Shown: positions 50,711 to 58,284 of the stretch, piece by piece
Position numbering within the stretch: position 1 is the first letter of the stretch
Layout: each line of letters starts with the position of its first letter
Assembly (NCBI RefSeq): GCF_001898575.1
Contig: NZ_MKUD01000045.1
Span: 73,362-137,361 of the forward strand
Source of the DNA: Spirosoma sp. 48-14
GTDB taxonomy: Bacteria; Bacteroidota; Bacteroidia; Cytophagales; Spirosomataceae
Length of the DNA: 64,000 bases
Direction: 5' to 3'
The notes under the pieces: model-generated
The model's database searches: none
What the model was told of the DNA's origin: nothing
What the model saw: the letters and a program-made list of their open reading frames with translations, nothing else
Position numbers and translations under genes: made by a program

Positions 50711-51670
50711 CTATTTTTTCTTAAGCCCCAGTTCCATCAGGCGCTCGTCCAGAAACTCACCCGCTGTCATGTCGACATATAACTTGGGATGCTGAGCGTC
50801 AATACAACTTTCCAGACTGGTTAGGTCCATATCGGCGCGGGGGTGCATGAAGAACGGAATCGAATACCGCGACTGGTTCATCTTTTCGCGGGGGGGGTTC
50901 ACCACCTGATGAATCGTTGACTTCAGCTTATGATTGGTCAGTCGATCGAGCATGTCGCCCACATTGACCACCACCTGATCAGGCAGAGCGGTAATGCCAA
51001 TCCATTTTCCATCGCGACGAAGCACTTCCAGCCCATCGGCCGAAGCCCCCATCAGCAACGTAATCAGGTTAATATCGCCATGCGCTGCTGCCCGAACAGC
51101 ACCTTCCGGTGTGGTTTCGGGGTCGAGTGGGAAATAATGCAGTGCACGCAGAATGCTGTCTCCATTCCGAACTTTATCGTCGAAATAATTTTCGGGCAGT
51201 TCCAGATACAGAGCAATCGCCCCTAGGAGTTGCTTTCCGGCATTTTCCAGCGTCCGGTAGGCTTCCAGCGTTGCTTCGCCAAATTCGGTGTCTTCATCCG
51301 GGAAAACGTTGGCAGGCATGTCACCTTCCGGTTCTGGCTGACCCACGTGGTAAAACTCTTTCAAATCGGCTACTTTGAATCCTTTGGCCGTTTCTTTGCC
51401 TTTACCCACATAACCACGCTGGCCGTTCAGTTCAGGATGTTCGTATTTTTGTTTAACGCTATCGGGCAGCGAAAAGAATTTCTGAGTTGAATCGTACAGG
51501 CGCTTGACCAGCTCATCGCTCAGGCCGTGATTCCGGATGGCCACGAAGCCGATCTGATTAAAGGCCCGGCCTAAATCCTGCACAAAGCTGGCTTTACGCT
51601 CGGGATCGCCTGCGGTGAAATCCGCCAGATCTAATGACGGAATTTCATTGTATAATTCTTCGGATAACAT
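50711..51670 (-). CDS. 2-oxoglutarate/Fe(II) oxygenase, isopenicillin N synthase type
   Basis: A 319-residue member of the 2OG-Fe(II) family. The iron ligands are the HGD motif (His197, Asp199) and the distal His254 (STIHQVVN). The 2-oxoglutarate-binding Arg268/Ser270 (RYSIPFF) is intact. The N-terminal DIOX_N part (FNQIGFVAIRNHGL, YEHPELNGQRGYVGKG) is typical. Such proteins hydroxylate or desaturate small molecules; the true substrate is unknown, and the name does not imply penicillin synthesis. No other biosynthetic genes surround it, so a housekeeping or plant-associated role is possible. Confidence 0.93.
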   Translation of the reverse strand: MLSEELYNEIPSLDLADFTAGDPERKASFVQDLGRAFNQIGFVAIRNHGLSDELVKRLYDSTQKFFSLPDSVKQKYEHPELNGQRGYVGKGKETAKGFKVADLKEFYHVGQPEPEGDMPANVFPDEDTEFGEATLEAYRTLENAGKQLLGAIALYLELPENYFDDKVRNGDSILRALHYFPLDPETTPEGAVRAAAHGDINLITLLMGASADGLEVLRRDGKWIGITALPDQVVVNVGDMLDRLTNHKLKSTIHQVVNPPREKMNQSRYSIPFFMHPRADMDLTSLESCIDAQHPKLYVDMTAGEFLDERLMELGLKKK

Positions 51671-51713
51671 AGACTAAATCAATTTCTACAAAAATACGAA
51701 AGTTTAGAGGCTA

Positions 51714-51813
51714 GTTATAAAGATATAGAGTCATAAAGTTATAAAGTTAGCTGACGAACCCACATGAGTTTTGTCAGTCAACCTTATACCCTTATGACTC
51801 GTGTACCTATAAC
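51714..51813. repeat. Foldback between sod and the oxygenase gene
   Basis: GTTATA (51714-51719) pairs with TATAAC (51808-51813) and GAGTCATAA (51728-51736) with TTATGACTC (51792-51800). Shorter pairs lie inside. Many mismatches are A-C on the plus strand and would be G-U in a minus-strand RNA, which is the strand of both flanking genes. Confidence 0.55.
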
Positions 51814-51838
51814 GGCGTACCGTTTTATAGCTGGCTAT

Positions 51839-52531
51839 TTATGCGAAATTCTTCGCTACTTTATTCCAGTCGACCACATTCCAGAATGCCGTAACATAGT
51901 CGGGCCGACGGTTCTGGTATTTCAGGTAATAGGCATGCTCCCATACATCGAGGCCCAGCACAGGGGTTCCTTTCTTCTCGGCCAGAGCCATTAGCGGATT
52001 GTCCTGATTAGGTGTTGAGACAATTTCGACTTCGTTGCCATTTTTGATCAACCACACCCAGCCCGACCCAAACCGAGCCGTTGCTGCTTTACCCCATTCG
52101 GTTTTGAAATTATCGAACGAGGTGTACTTTTTGTTAATCGCTTCGGCCAATGCACCAGTCGGAGCACCACCAGCTTTAGGCCCCATGATATTCCAGAAGA
52201 ACGTATGATTCCAGTGACCGCCCGCATTGTTTCGAACGGCAGCCGGTGTACTTGCATTGACGCTTTTCACGAGTGCTTCAATACTCATTTTTGCCATGTC
52301 GGTTCCGGCAACAGCTTTGTTGAGGTTATCCACATAGGCTTTATGGTGTTTGCCATGGTGAATTTCCATCGTCATTTTATCGATATGCGGTTCAAGGGCA
52401 TCGGTCGGATAAGGCAGCGCGGGTAAGGTAAACGGGCCTTCTGCCTGCGCAGGCGACAATCCAAAGGAGCGAAAAGCGATCAGCCCGGCCGAAGCACCAA
52501 AAGCCAGTTTCAAAAACTCGGAGCGATTCAT
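51839..52531 (-). CDS. Exported Fe/Mn superoxide dismutase
   Basis: A 230-residue superoxide dismutase preceded by an export signal. The N-terminus MNRSEFLKLAFGASAGLIAF...SPAQA looks like a twin-arginine signal with one Arg missing. The mature domain starts at FTLPALPYPTDALEPHID. Metal-binding elements are IHHGKHHKAYVDNLN, HWNHTFFW and the C-terminal LDVWEHAYYLKY. It converts superoxide to O2 and peroxide, here probably in the periplasm. Fe versus Mn preference cannot be set by eye. I start at ATG 52531; longer frames would use the TTG at 52609 inside a terminator hairpin. Confidence 0.95.
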   Translation of the reverse strand: MNRSEFLKLAFGASAGLIAFRSFGLSPAQAEGPFTLPALPYPTDALEPHIDKMTMEIHHGKHHKAYVDNLNKAVAGTDMAKMSIEALVKSVNASTPAAVRNNAGGHWNHTFFWNIMGPKAGGAPTGALAEAINKKYTSFDNFKTEWGKAATARFGSGWVWLIKNGNEVEIVSTPNQDNPLMALAEKKGTPVLGLDVWEHAYYLKYQNRRPDYVTAFWNVVDWNKVAKNFA

Positions 52532-52560
52532 GCGAATGATTGGTTTTGGAGAAACAAAAA

Positions 52561-52607
52561 GCGTTTGATGAACAAACCCGTTTACGGGATAGATGTTCAT
52601 CAAACGC
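52561..52607 (-). terminator. Intrinsic terminator for recR
   Basis: GCGTTTGATGAACA (52561-52574) and TGTTCATCAAACGC (52594-52607) pair exactly over 14 bp, with an inner CCCGT/ACGGG stem. On the minus strand a CTTTTTGTTT run follows. It lies 87 bp after the recR stop and just before the sod start. Confidence 0.78.
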
Positions 52608-52693
52608 AAATAAACGACATTTTTGCCTCTCCGGCTATGTTCGTATCGTTATGTTTCAGCCCAGAAACCCAATATTGATTACGAATCAGCTTG

Positions 52694-53305
52694 TTATTCG
52701 TATGCAATCCGGCTCAGGATACTTCGGCCCAGTGTTACCTCATCAGCATATTCAAGGTCACCGCCAATCGGAACGCCACGGGCAATGGTCGAGATTTTCA
52801 GATTGAACGGCTTGAGCTTTTTCTGAAGATAAAAGGCCGTGGTATCGCCTTCCATCGTCGGGCTGATGGCCAGAATAATTTCCCGTACCTGCTCGCCTTC
52901 GGCACCACGTAGCCGCTCCATCAACGACTCGATCTGCAAATCGCTGGGGCCAATGCCTTCTACGGGCGAAATGATGCCACCAAGCACATGATACAAGCCT
53001 TTATACTGCGCTGTATTTTCGATGGCCAGTACATCACGGGTATCTTCCACGACGCAAATCAATGACTGATCACGTTTGTGGCTGGCACAGATGGTACACA
53101 GGTCGTTATCGGACAGGTTATGGCATCGCTGACAATATTTGACGTTGGTCCGCATCGCTGTCAGGCTTTGGGCCAGCGCTTCGGTTTGGTCTTCGTCTCG
53201 TTTCAGCAAATGGAGCACAAGCCGAAGGGCGGTTTTCTTCCCGATTCCCGGCAGCTTCGACACTTCATTCACCGCGTCTTCGATAAGTTTGGATGGATAC
53301 TCCAA
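52694..53305 (-). CDS. recR: Recombination protein RecR
   Basis: A 203-residue DNA-repair protein of the RecFOR pathway. Start: TTG 53305, giving (M)EYPSKLIEDAVNEVSKLPGIGKKTALRLVLHLL, which is the usual Bacteroidota N-terminus with the HhH motif. The zinc finger CQRCHNLSDNDLCTIC and the Toprim domain (LICVVEDTRDVLAIENTAQ...LHVLGG) follow in order. A longer frame to 53473 runs backwards through the GAAAGAGY foldback and into clpS and is not coding. It is downstream of clpS on the same strand. Confidence 0.95.
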   Translation of the reverse strand: MEYPSKLIEDAVNEVSKLPGIGKKTALRLVLHLLKRDEDQTEALAQSLTAMRTNVKYCQRCHNLSDNDLCTICASHKRDQSLICVVEDTRDVLAIENTAQYKGLYHVLGGIISPVEGIGPSDLQIESLMERLRGAEGEQVREIILAISPTMEGDTTAFYLQKKLKPFNLKISTIARGVPIGGDLEYADEVTLGRSILSRIAYE

Positions 53306-53313
53306 TTTCGTAA

Positions 53314-53402
53314 AATTAAAGAGTGAAAGAGCGAAAGAGCGAAAGAGTGGCTGGCGCTTCAAGTTTCGCTCTTTCACTCTTTCACTCTTTCGCTCTTTAA
53401 TT
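53314..53402. repeat. Foldback of 8-nt GAAAGAGY repeats between clpS and recR
   Basis: AATTAAAGAG (53314-53323) pairs with CTCTTTAATT (53393-53402), and GAAAGAGY units on the left arm pair with their complements on the right, about 35 bp in all with four pyrimidine/purine mismatches. The clpS stop (53399-53397) lies inside the right arm. The sequence matches the element at 33664-33734. Confidence 0.75.
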
Positions 53403-53687
53403 GAGAACTTCCGCAGAGATACCCCGGCGGCAGATTTCGTTCCGCATCGGGACCAGTTCATCCCAGGAACCATTTTTGACAGTACACTTGCCTTTGTAGT
53501 GAATCAGTAAGGTGCACTGCTCAGCTTGTTCGGGCGTATGCTTGCAAACATCAATTAGTGTTTCGATGACATGATCGAAAGTGTTTACATCATCATTAAA
53601 AACGACGAGGTTATGCACGTCGGTTTCAATCACTTCGTCGAGTACATCGACATCCGTCGACCAGTCGTTTTCTTCAAAAGGTTGCAT
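53397..53687 (-). CDS. clpS: ClpS, adaptor of the ClpAP/ClpCP protease
   Basis: A 96-residue N-end-rule adaptor. The core motif HNLVVFNDDVNTFDHVIETLIDVCKHTPEQAEQCTLLIHYKGKC contains the NDD-NT ligand-binding loop and the helix that binds N-degrons. The tail (VKNGSWDELVPMRNEICRRGI) is shorter than in Proteobacteria, as usual for Bacteroidota. No clpA/clpC is adjacent. It is upstream of recR on the same strand. The stop lies within the word-repeat foldback. Confidence 0.92.
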   Translation of the reverse strand: MQPFEENDWSTDVDVLDEVIETDVHNLVVFNDDVNTFDHVIETLIDVCKHTPEQAEQCTLLIHYKGKCTVKNGSWDELVPMRNEICRRGISAEVLN

Positions 53688-53853
53688 GGGAGCGAAAAGC
53701 GTATTTACTTAGCAAATTTACAAAAAAACGACCACTTTTGAAAGCCGTTCCTGTATACTAAAAAACCGGAATTGGGGCCGAAAAGTTGCCAGCATCAGTC
53801 TGCTTATCGTATAATTTACACCGCTTTTGCGGACCGTTTCGTAATTTTCCTTC

Positions 53854-55317
53854 ATGAACACAACGCTTGCTTTAGTTATCCTGATTGTCTATTTCGGCGT
53901 ACTTATTGCCGTTTCATTTTATACCGCCCGTGGAGCCGATACCACTACGTTTTTTACGGCCAACCGGCAGTCGCCCTGGTGGCTGGTGGCCTTCGGCATG
54001 ATTGGCACGTCGCTGTCGGGGGTTACGTTTATTTCGGTGCCGGGTGCGGTAGGCAAGATTGGGTTTTCGTATTTCCAGGTTGTGCTGGGCTATATCGTCG
54101 GCTATTTCGTCATTGGCTCCGTACTGATGCCACTATACTACCGACTGAATCTGATTTCCATCTACGGCTATCTTGAAAAACGCTTTGGGTTCTGGTCCTA
54201 TAAAACGGGGGCCGGGTTCTTTTTGCTCTCCCGAACAGTGGGGTCAGCCGTGCGGCTGTATGTAGCGGCTGGCGTTCTGCAACTGGCCTTATTCAACTCG
54301 CTGGGCATTCCGTTTGGCGTTTCGGTCCTGATTACCATCGCGCTTATCTGGATTTATACGTTCAAGGGAGGGGTAAAAACGATCATCGTCACCGACACCC
54401 TACAAACTCTGTTTCTGGTCACCGCCGTTATCCTCACAATTATCCTCATTTCTCGGGAATTGGGGCTATCCTTTAGCGGGCTGGTACAAACGGTCAACGA
54501 CAGTTCAATGTCCAAGATCTTTTTCTGGGACGGCAACGACTCCAAAAATTTCTTCAAGCAGTTCATCTCCGGCGCATTTATCGCCATCGTCATGACGGGG
54601 CTGGATCAGGATCTGATGCAGAAGAACCTGACCTGCAAAAACATTGGCGAAGCCCAGAAAAATATGTTCTGGTTTACGGTTACACTGGTATTTGTCAACT
54701 TTATGTTTCTTTCGCTGGGTGTATTGCTTTATGTATTTGCCCAACGCGAAGGCATCCCCATTCCCGAGCGTACCGACGATCTGTACCCGCTGCTTGCCCT
54801 GAACCACCTTGGCCTTGTGGTTGCCATCACCTTTTTATTGGGTATTACAGCTGCCACCTACGCCAGTGCCGACTCAGCCCTAACGGCTCTGACGACCTCG
54901 TTCTGTGTGGATTTCATGAACGTTGAGAAACGTCCCGAAGCCGAACGGTCGCGGATCAAACACATTGTACACATTGGCTTCTCACTGCTCTTTTATGTAG
55001 TCATTATTGTGTTCCGGCAACTGAACAGTAAAGAAGTGATCACGGCCGTATTCGATATTGCTGGCTACACCTATGGGCCTTTGCTAGGCTTGTATGCATT
55101 CGGCATTTTCAGCAAACGTCCGGTAATCGATGGGTTTGTGCCCTTCATTTGCCTTGCTTCGCCTGTATTGACCTACATTATCAATGAAAATTCAGCAGCC
55201 TGGTTTGGCGGGTATCAGTTTGGCTTCGAGCGTCTGCTACTGAATGGATTAATCACCTTTTTAGGGCTTCTGGCCGTTTCCAAGCCTGTTCGCGAAGAGA
55301 AGCCCGTAGCTGTGTAA
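53854..55317 (+). CDS. Sodium:solute symporter, SSS family
   Basis: A 487-residue transporter with about 13 helices. Family elements: TTFFTANRQSPWWLVAFGMIGTSLSGVTFISVPGAVG (TM2 and the Na-site helix), LISIYGYLEKRFG, YVAAGVLQLALF, FKGGVKTIIVTDTLQ, VMTGLDQDLMQKNLTCKN and ITAATYASADSALTALTTSF near TM8. The Na/substrate-binding helices are complete. Substrate unknown (sugar, amino acid and sialic acid carriers share this fold). The TlpA-like gene follows after 24 bp and may be cotranscribed. Confidence 0.94.
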   Translation: MNTTLALVILIVYFGVLIAVSFYTARGADTTTFFTANRQSPWWLVAFGMIGTSLSGVTFISVPGAVGKIGFSYFQVVLGYIVGYFVIGSVLMPLYYRLNLISIYGYLEKRFGFWSYKTGAGFFLLSRTVGSAVRLYVAAGVLQLALFNSLGIPFGVSVLITIALIWIYTFKGGVKTIIVTDTLQTLFLVTAVILTIILISRELGLSFSGLVQTVNDSSMSKIFFWDGNDSKNFFKQFISGAFIAIVMTGLDQDLMQKNLTCKNIGEAQKNMFWFTVTLVFVNFMFLSLGVLLYVFAQREGIPIPERTDDLYPLLALNHLGLVVAITFLLGITAATYASADSALTALTTSFCVDFMNVEKRPEAERSRIKHIVHIGFSLLFYVVIIVFRQLNSKEVITAVFDIAGYTYGPLLGLYAFGIFSKRPVIDGFVPFICLASPVLTYIINENSAAWFGGYQFGFERLLLNGLITFLGLLAVSKPVREEKPVAV

Positions 55318-55340
55318 ACAGGCCCTTTTACCTTTACGTT

Positions 55341-57233
55341 ATGAAATTAATTGCCAGTCTATTCGCCCTTTGCCTGATTTGTTGCCTATCTGCCAGCGCT
55401 CAGTTATGTTTCTCTCCTGAACGACCTCAGATTGGGCAGATCGTGTCGTTTACCTATACACCTTCAGCAACGCTGGCTCAGGATAGCACGCTGGAAGGCC
55501 GCTTCGTACGCTATGGTGCCCCTACTATGATGCGCATCAGCCAGCCAACCACCGTTACGCTGGTACGTCAGGGGAGTAATTATGTGGGCGAACTGTACAT
55601 TCCCAAAAAAGACGTAGCAGGAACCATGCTCTACTTTCGGAATAGCAAACAGCCGAACCGCACCGACCTCAGCAATGGGCAGTTTTATGTCGTTCTGGTT
55701 TGCGACAGCACAGGGCGTATCGTCCCACATGCTACGGGTGGGCAGGCTTCAGTATTTTCGCGGAGCCACTTCCTGAACGAAACCGGAATACGTGCCGATC
55801 CTAACTGGGTAGTGACCTTGTATGAGCACGAACTGGCGATGAATCCCGACCTCCGCCCTTTATACTGGTCCGACCATCTGGCAGCACTAATCAAGCAGCG
55901 AAAGCCCGGTTATGGTCCGAAAGTTAAGGCCGCCATTGAAGCCTATCTGGCCTCCCGGCCTACGCCTACCGTAGCTGAACTGGCAGATGCCTCCCGGCTG
56001 TACGAAAGTATGGGCGATTTCCAGAAGGTAGCCGCTTTGCGCGAACGGCAGAAAACCACCGATCCGGCCGGTTTACTGATGCAGAAAGACCGAGCCATTG
56101 CGATTCGAAACGAAGCCGACTGGAGCCGCAAAAAAGCTGCCTATGAAGCTTTCCTGAAGGATTACCCAACGTCGGCTCACCTGCCCGATCTGGCGGCTGT
56201 AATGCTGAACAGCTACTTCAAAAATAACGACATCAAAGGGCTGATTGCCTTTGCAGAAAAGCAACCAGCGGCCCAAACGGATGTCATGGTTCTGAACACC
56301 ATTGCGAATCAACTGGCCGAAGAGCGACGGTCATTACCCGAAGCAGAACTGTTGATTAAACATGGGCTGGCTGTACTCAATAGTCAGACGAAACCTCGTA
56401 ATGCCGCCAGTGCATGGGAAGCGGATAAACAAACCCGATTTCGGCAGTTGACGAATACCTATGCCCGCACCCTCGACCAACAGAAGAAAGATACGGAAGC
56501 GTTTGCCCTGTATCAGTCAGTCGTTAATCCCGACGATGTAGAGAACAGCGACCCTCGCACAACGGAACGATACTTCCTTTGTGCCCTCCGGACCAATCAT
56601 GCCGCTGAAGCGCTGCCGATGGTAGAAGCCGCTATTCAGGCTGGCAAAGCAACACCCAGTCTGAAAAACATCCTGCGCGACTGGTACGCCAAGCAACCCG
56701 GTAATGACCCAGGCAAAGCCAAAGCCTATCTGGCTAATCTGGAATCCGACATTAAGGCAGACCAACGGGATGAGTTGCTCCAAAAACTAATCAACGAACC
56801 GGCGCCTGCCTTTACAATGACCGACTTGCAGGGCCGCACAATTTCGTCGTCAGCGTTCAAGGGCAAGGTGGTTGTGCTCGATTTCTGGGCTACCTGGTGT
56901 GGTCCTTGTATCGCTTCATTTCCAGCTATGCAACAGGCTAAAAACCAGTTCCAGGACGATCCAAGTGTCCGCTTTCTGTTCGTCAATACCCGCGAAGGTG
57001 GCCCTTTATCGCGGGTTCATGCCTTTATGGAAAAACACCCGTACGACTTTACCGTCCCTATTGATGGGCAACAAAAAGTATCGAAAGCCTATAAGGTGCT
57101 GGGTATACCGACCAAGGTGGTGATTGGACCCAATGGGCGGGTTCGCTACCGAACCATTGGCTACTCCGGCGACCCCGAAGCTACCGTCAACGAACTGGCG
57201 CTGGTTGTCGAACTACTTAAGGAAGGAAAGTAA
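55341..57233 (+). CDS. Exported protein with C-terminal TlpA/thioredoxin domain
   Basis: A 630-residue periplasmic protein. Signal peptide (1-19, MKLIASLFALCLICCLSASAQ), then a beta-rich N-terminal domain (FSPERPQIGQIVSFTYTP), a TPR-like helical middle (about 200-470: VAELADASRLYESMGDFQKV) and a TlpA-type thioredoxin domain. The active site is WCGPC, with Cys520 and Cys523, and the cis-Pro loop is VLGIPTKVVI. It probably reduces or forms disulphides or acts in maturation of exported proteins. The long middle is common in Bacteroidota AhpC/TSA-TlpA relatives. It follows the SSS symporter. Confidence 0.9.
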   Translation: MKLIASLFALCLICCLSASAQLCFSPERPQIGQIVSFTYTPSATLAQDSTLEGRFVRYGAPTMMRISQPTTVTLVRQGSNYVGELYIPKKDVAGTMLYFRNSKQPNRTDLSNGQFYVVLVCDSTGRIVPHATGGQASVFSRSHFLNETGIRADPNWVVTLYEHELAMNPDLRPLYWSDHLAALIKQRKPGYGPKVKAAIEAYLASRPTPTVAELADASRLYESMGDFQKVAALRERQKTTDPAGLLMQKDRAIAIRNEADWSRKKAAYEAFLKDYPTSAHLPDLAAVMLNSYFKNNDIKGLIAFAEKQPAAQTDVMVLNTIANQLAEERRSLPEAELLIKHGLAVLNSQTKPRNAASAWEADKQTRFRQLTNTYARTLDQQKKDTEAFALYQSVVNPDDVENSDPRTTERYFLCALRTNHAAEALPMVEAAIQAGKATPSLKNILRDWYAKQPGNDPGKAKAYLANLESDIKADQRDELLQKLINEPAPAFTMTDLQGRTISSSAFKGKVVVLDFWATWCGPCIASFPAMQQAKNQFQDDPSVRFLFVNTREGGPLSRVHAFMEKHPYDFTVPIDGQQKVSKAYKVLGIPTKVVIGPNGRVRYRTIGYSGDPEATVNELALVVELLKEGK

Positions 57234-57267
57234 CAGTCTACACAACCTCTTTTCTGCCACTTACCGA

Positions 57268-57633
57268 ATGAGCCCAGAGTCGATTAGCCTCATTAACACC
57301 CATAACGCTGAGCACTATACGTGGGGCGATCGATGTGATGGATGGCACCTGGTCAAATCTGATGCGCTGAGCATCATTCAGGAGCAGATGCCGCCGGGTA
57401 CTGCCGAAGTGAAGCACTATCACCAACGATCCCGCCAGTTCTTCTTCATCTTGTCGGGCGAAGCCACTATGGAAATAGGAGCCGAACAGATCGTACTAAA
57501 AACAGGTGATGGCGTTGAAATTCCACCTTTAGTCGCCCATCAACTACGGAATGACTCAACCACCGACCTGCATTTCATGGTAACGTCAACGCCCAAGAGC
57601 CATGGTGATCGGGTTGTTGTGCCTCAATACTGA
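57268..57633 (+). CDS. Small cupin-domain protein
   Basis: A 121-residue single-domain cupin. Start at ATG 57268 (MSPESISLINTHN). Motif 1 is PPGTAEVKHYHQRSRQFFFILSG, with His-x-His and Gln in place of the usual Glu; motif 2 is GDGVEIPPLVAHQLRN. The His triad for a metal is present, but the missing Glu may weaken metal binding. Such cupins act as isomerases, epimerases or regulators; function unknown. It lies 34 bp after the TlpA-like gene and 42 bp before the GNAT gene, all on the same strand. Confidence 0.87.
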   Translation: MSPESISLINTHNAEHYTWGDRCDGWHLVKSDALSIIQEQMPPGTAEVKHYHQRSRQFFFILSGEATMEIGAEQIVLKTGDGVEIPPLVAHQLRNDSTTDLHFMVTSTPKSHGDRVVVPQY

Positions 57634-57675
57634 TCGTTTATTTCTTACGTAAAAACACTAAACAACACATAGTAT

Positions 57676-58179
57676 ATGACCATTCGCCTGGCCACTCTGC
57701 CCGATTTACCCAATTTACTAGCCCTATTGAAACACGTAGTTCCGCTTATGCATGAGACCGGCAACTTTCAGTGGGATGACCAGTATCCCAACGCAACGGT
57801 CTTTACACAGGATATTGAAAAAGGTCAATTGTGGGTCGCTGAAATCGACGGGCAGATAGCAGGTGTAGCTGCCCTGACCGAAGACCAGGAACCTGAATAT
57901 GCGCAGGTTGGTTTCGACCTGAGCCAGCGAGCTGTAGTTACACACCGCCTGGCCGTTGATCCTTTTTTCCGGGGGCAGGGCGTTGCAGCCGCTTTATTAA
58001 TGCAGGCCGAGCAACTCGCCCTGGAGCGGGGCATTAAGTTCCTACGCATCGATACAAACTCCGAAAACCAGTCGACGCAAAAGCTATTTCCCAAGGTTGG
58101 CTACGTATATGCCGGAGAGATCACCCTTGGCTTTCGGCCCGGTCTGCGGTTTCTAGCTTACGAAAAACGGCTATCTTGA
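57676..58179 (+). CDS. GNAT-family N-acetyltransferase
   Basis: A 167-residue acetyltransferase. The acetyl-CoA-binding loop is HRLAVDPFFRGQGVAAALLMQA (motif A, with R/Q-x-x-G-x-G/A), followed by motif B (LRIDTNSENQSTQKLFPKVGYVYAG). Motif C (IRLATLPDLPNLLALLKHV) opens the protein. The substrate (protein N-terminus, amine or amino acid) cannot be told. No toxin-antitoxin partner is next to it. It follows the cupin gene. Confidence 0.92.
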   Translation: MTIRLATLPDLPNLLALLKHVVPLMHETGNFQWDDQYPNATVFTQDIEKGQLWVAEIDGQIAGVAALTEDQEPEYAQVGFDLSQRAVVTHRLAVDPFFRGQGVAAALLMQAEQLALERGIKFLRIDTNSENQSTQKLFPKVGYVYAGEITLGFRPGLRFLAYEKRLS

Positions 58180-58284
58180 ATCATGTATGTTCCTGAAGTC
58201 GATGTTCTGGACTAGCTGCTATATTCTTTTGATCGCCTGATTAACGCCCTGTACTTAACGAGCCTTCACAAATACCTCTGTCTT

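Noticed and set aside
50711..51670. Antibiotic (penicillin-type) biosynthesis gene
   Set aside because: The isopenicillin N synthase label covers a broad 2OG-Fe(II) family, and no NRPS or other biosynthetic genes lie nearby.
53306..53473. N-terminal extension of recR through the foldback into clpS
   Set aside because: The extension is a translation of GAAAGAGY repeats (Lys/Glu/Arg-rich) and overlaps clpS; RecR family similarity starts exactly at TTG 53305.
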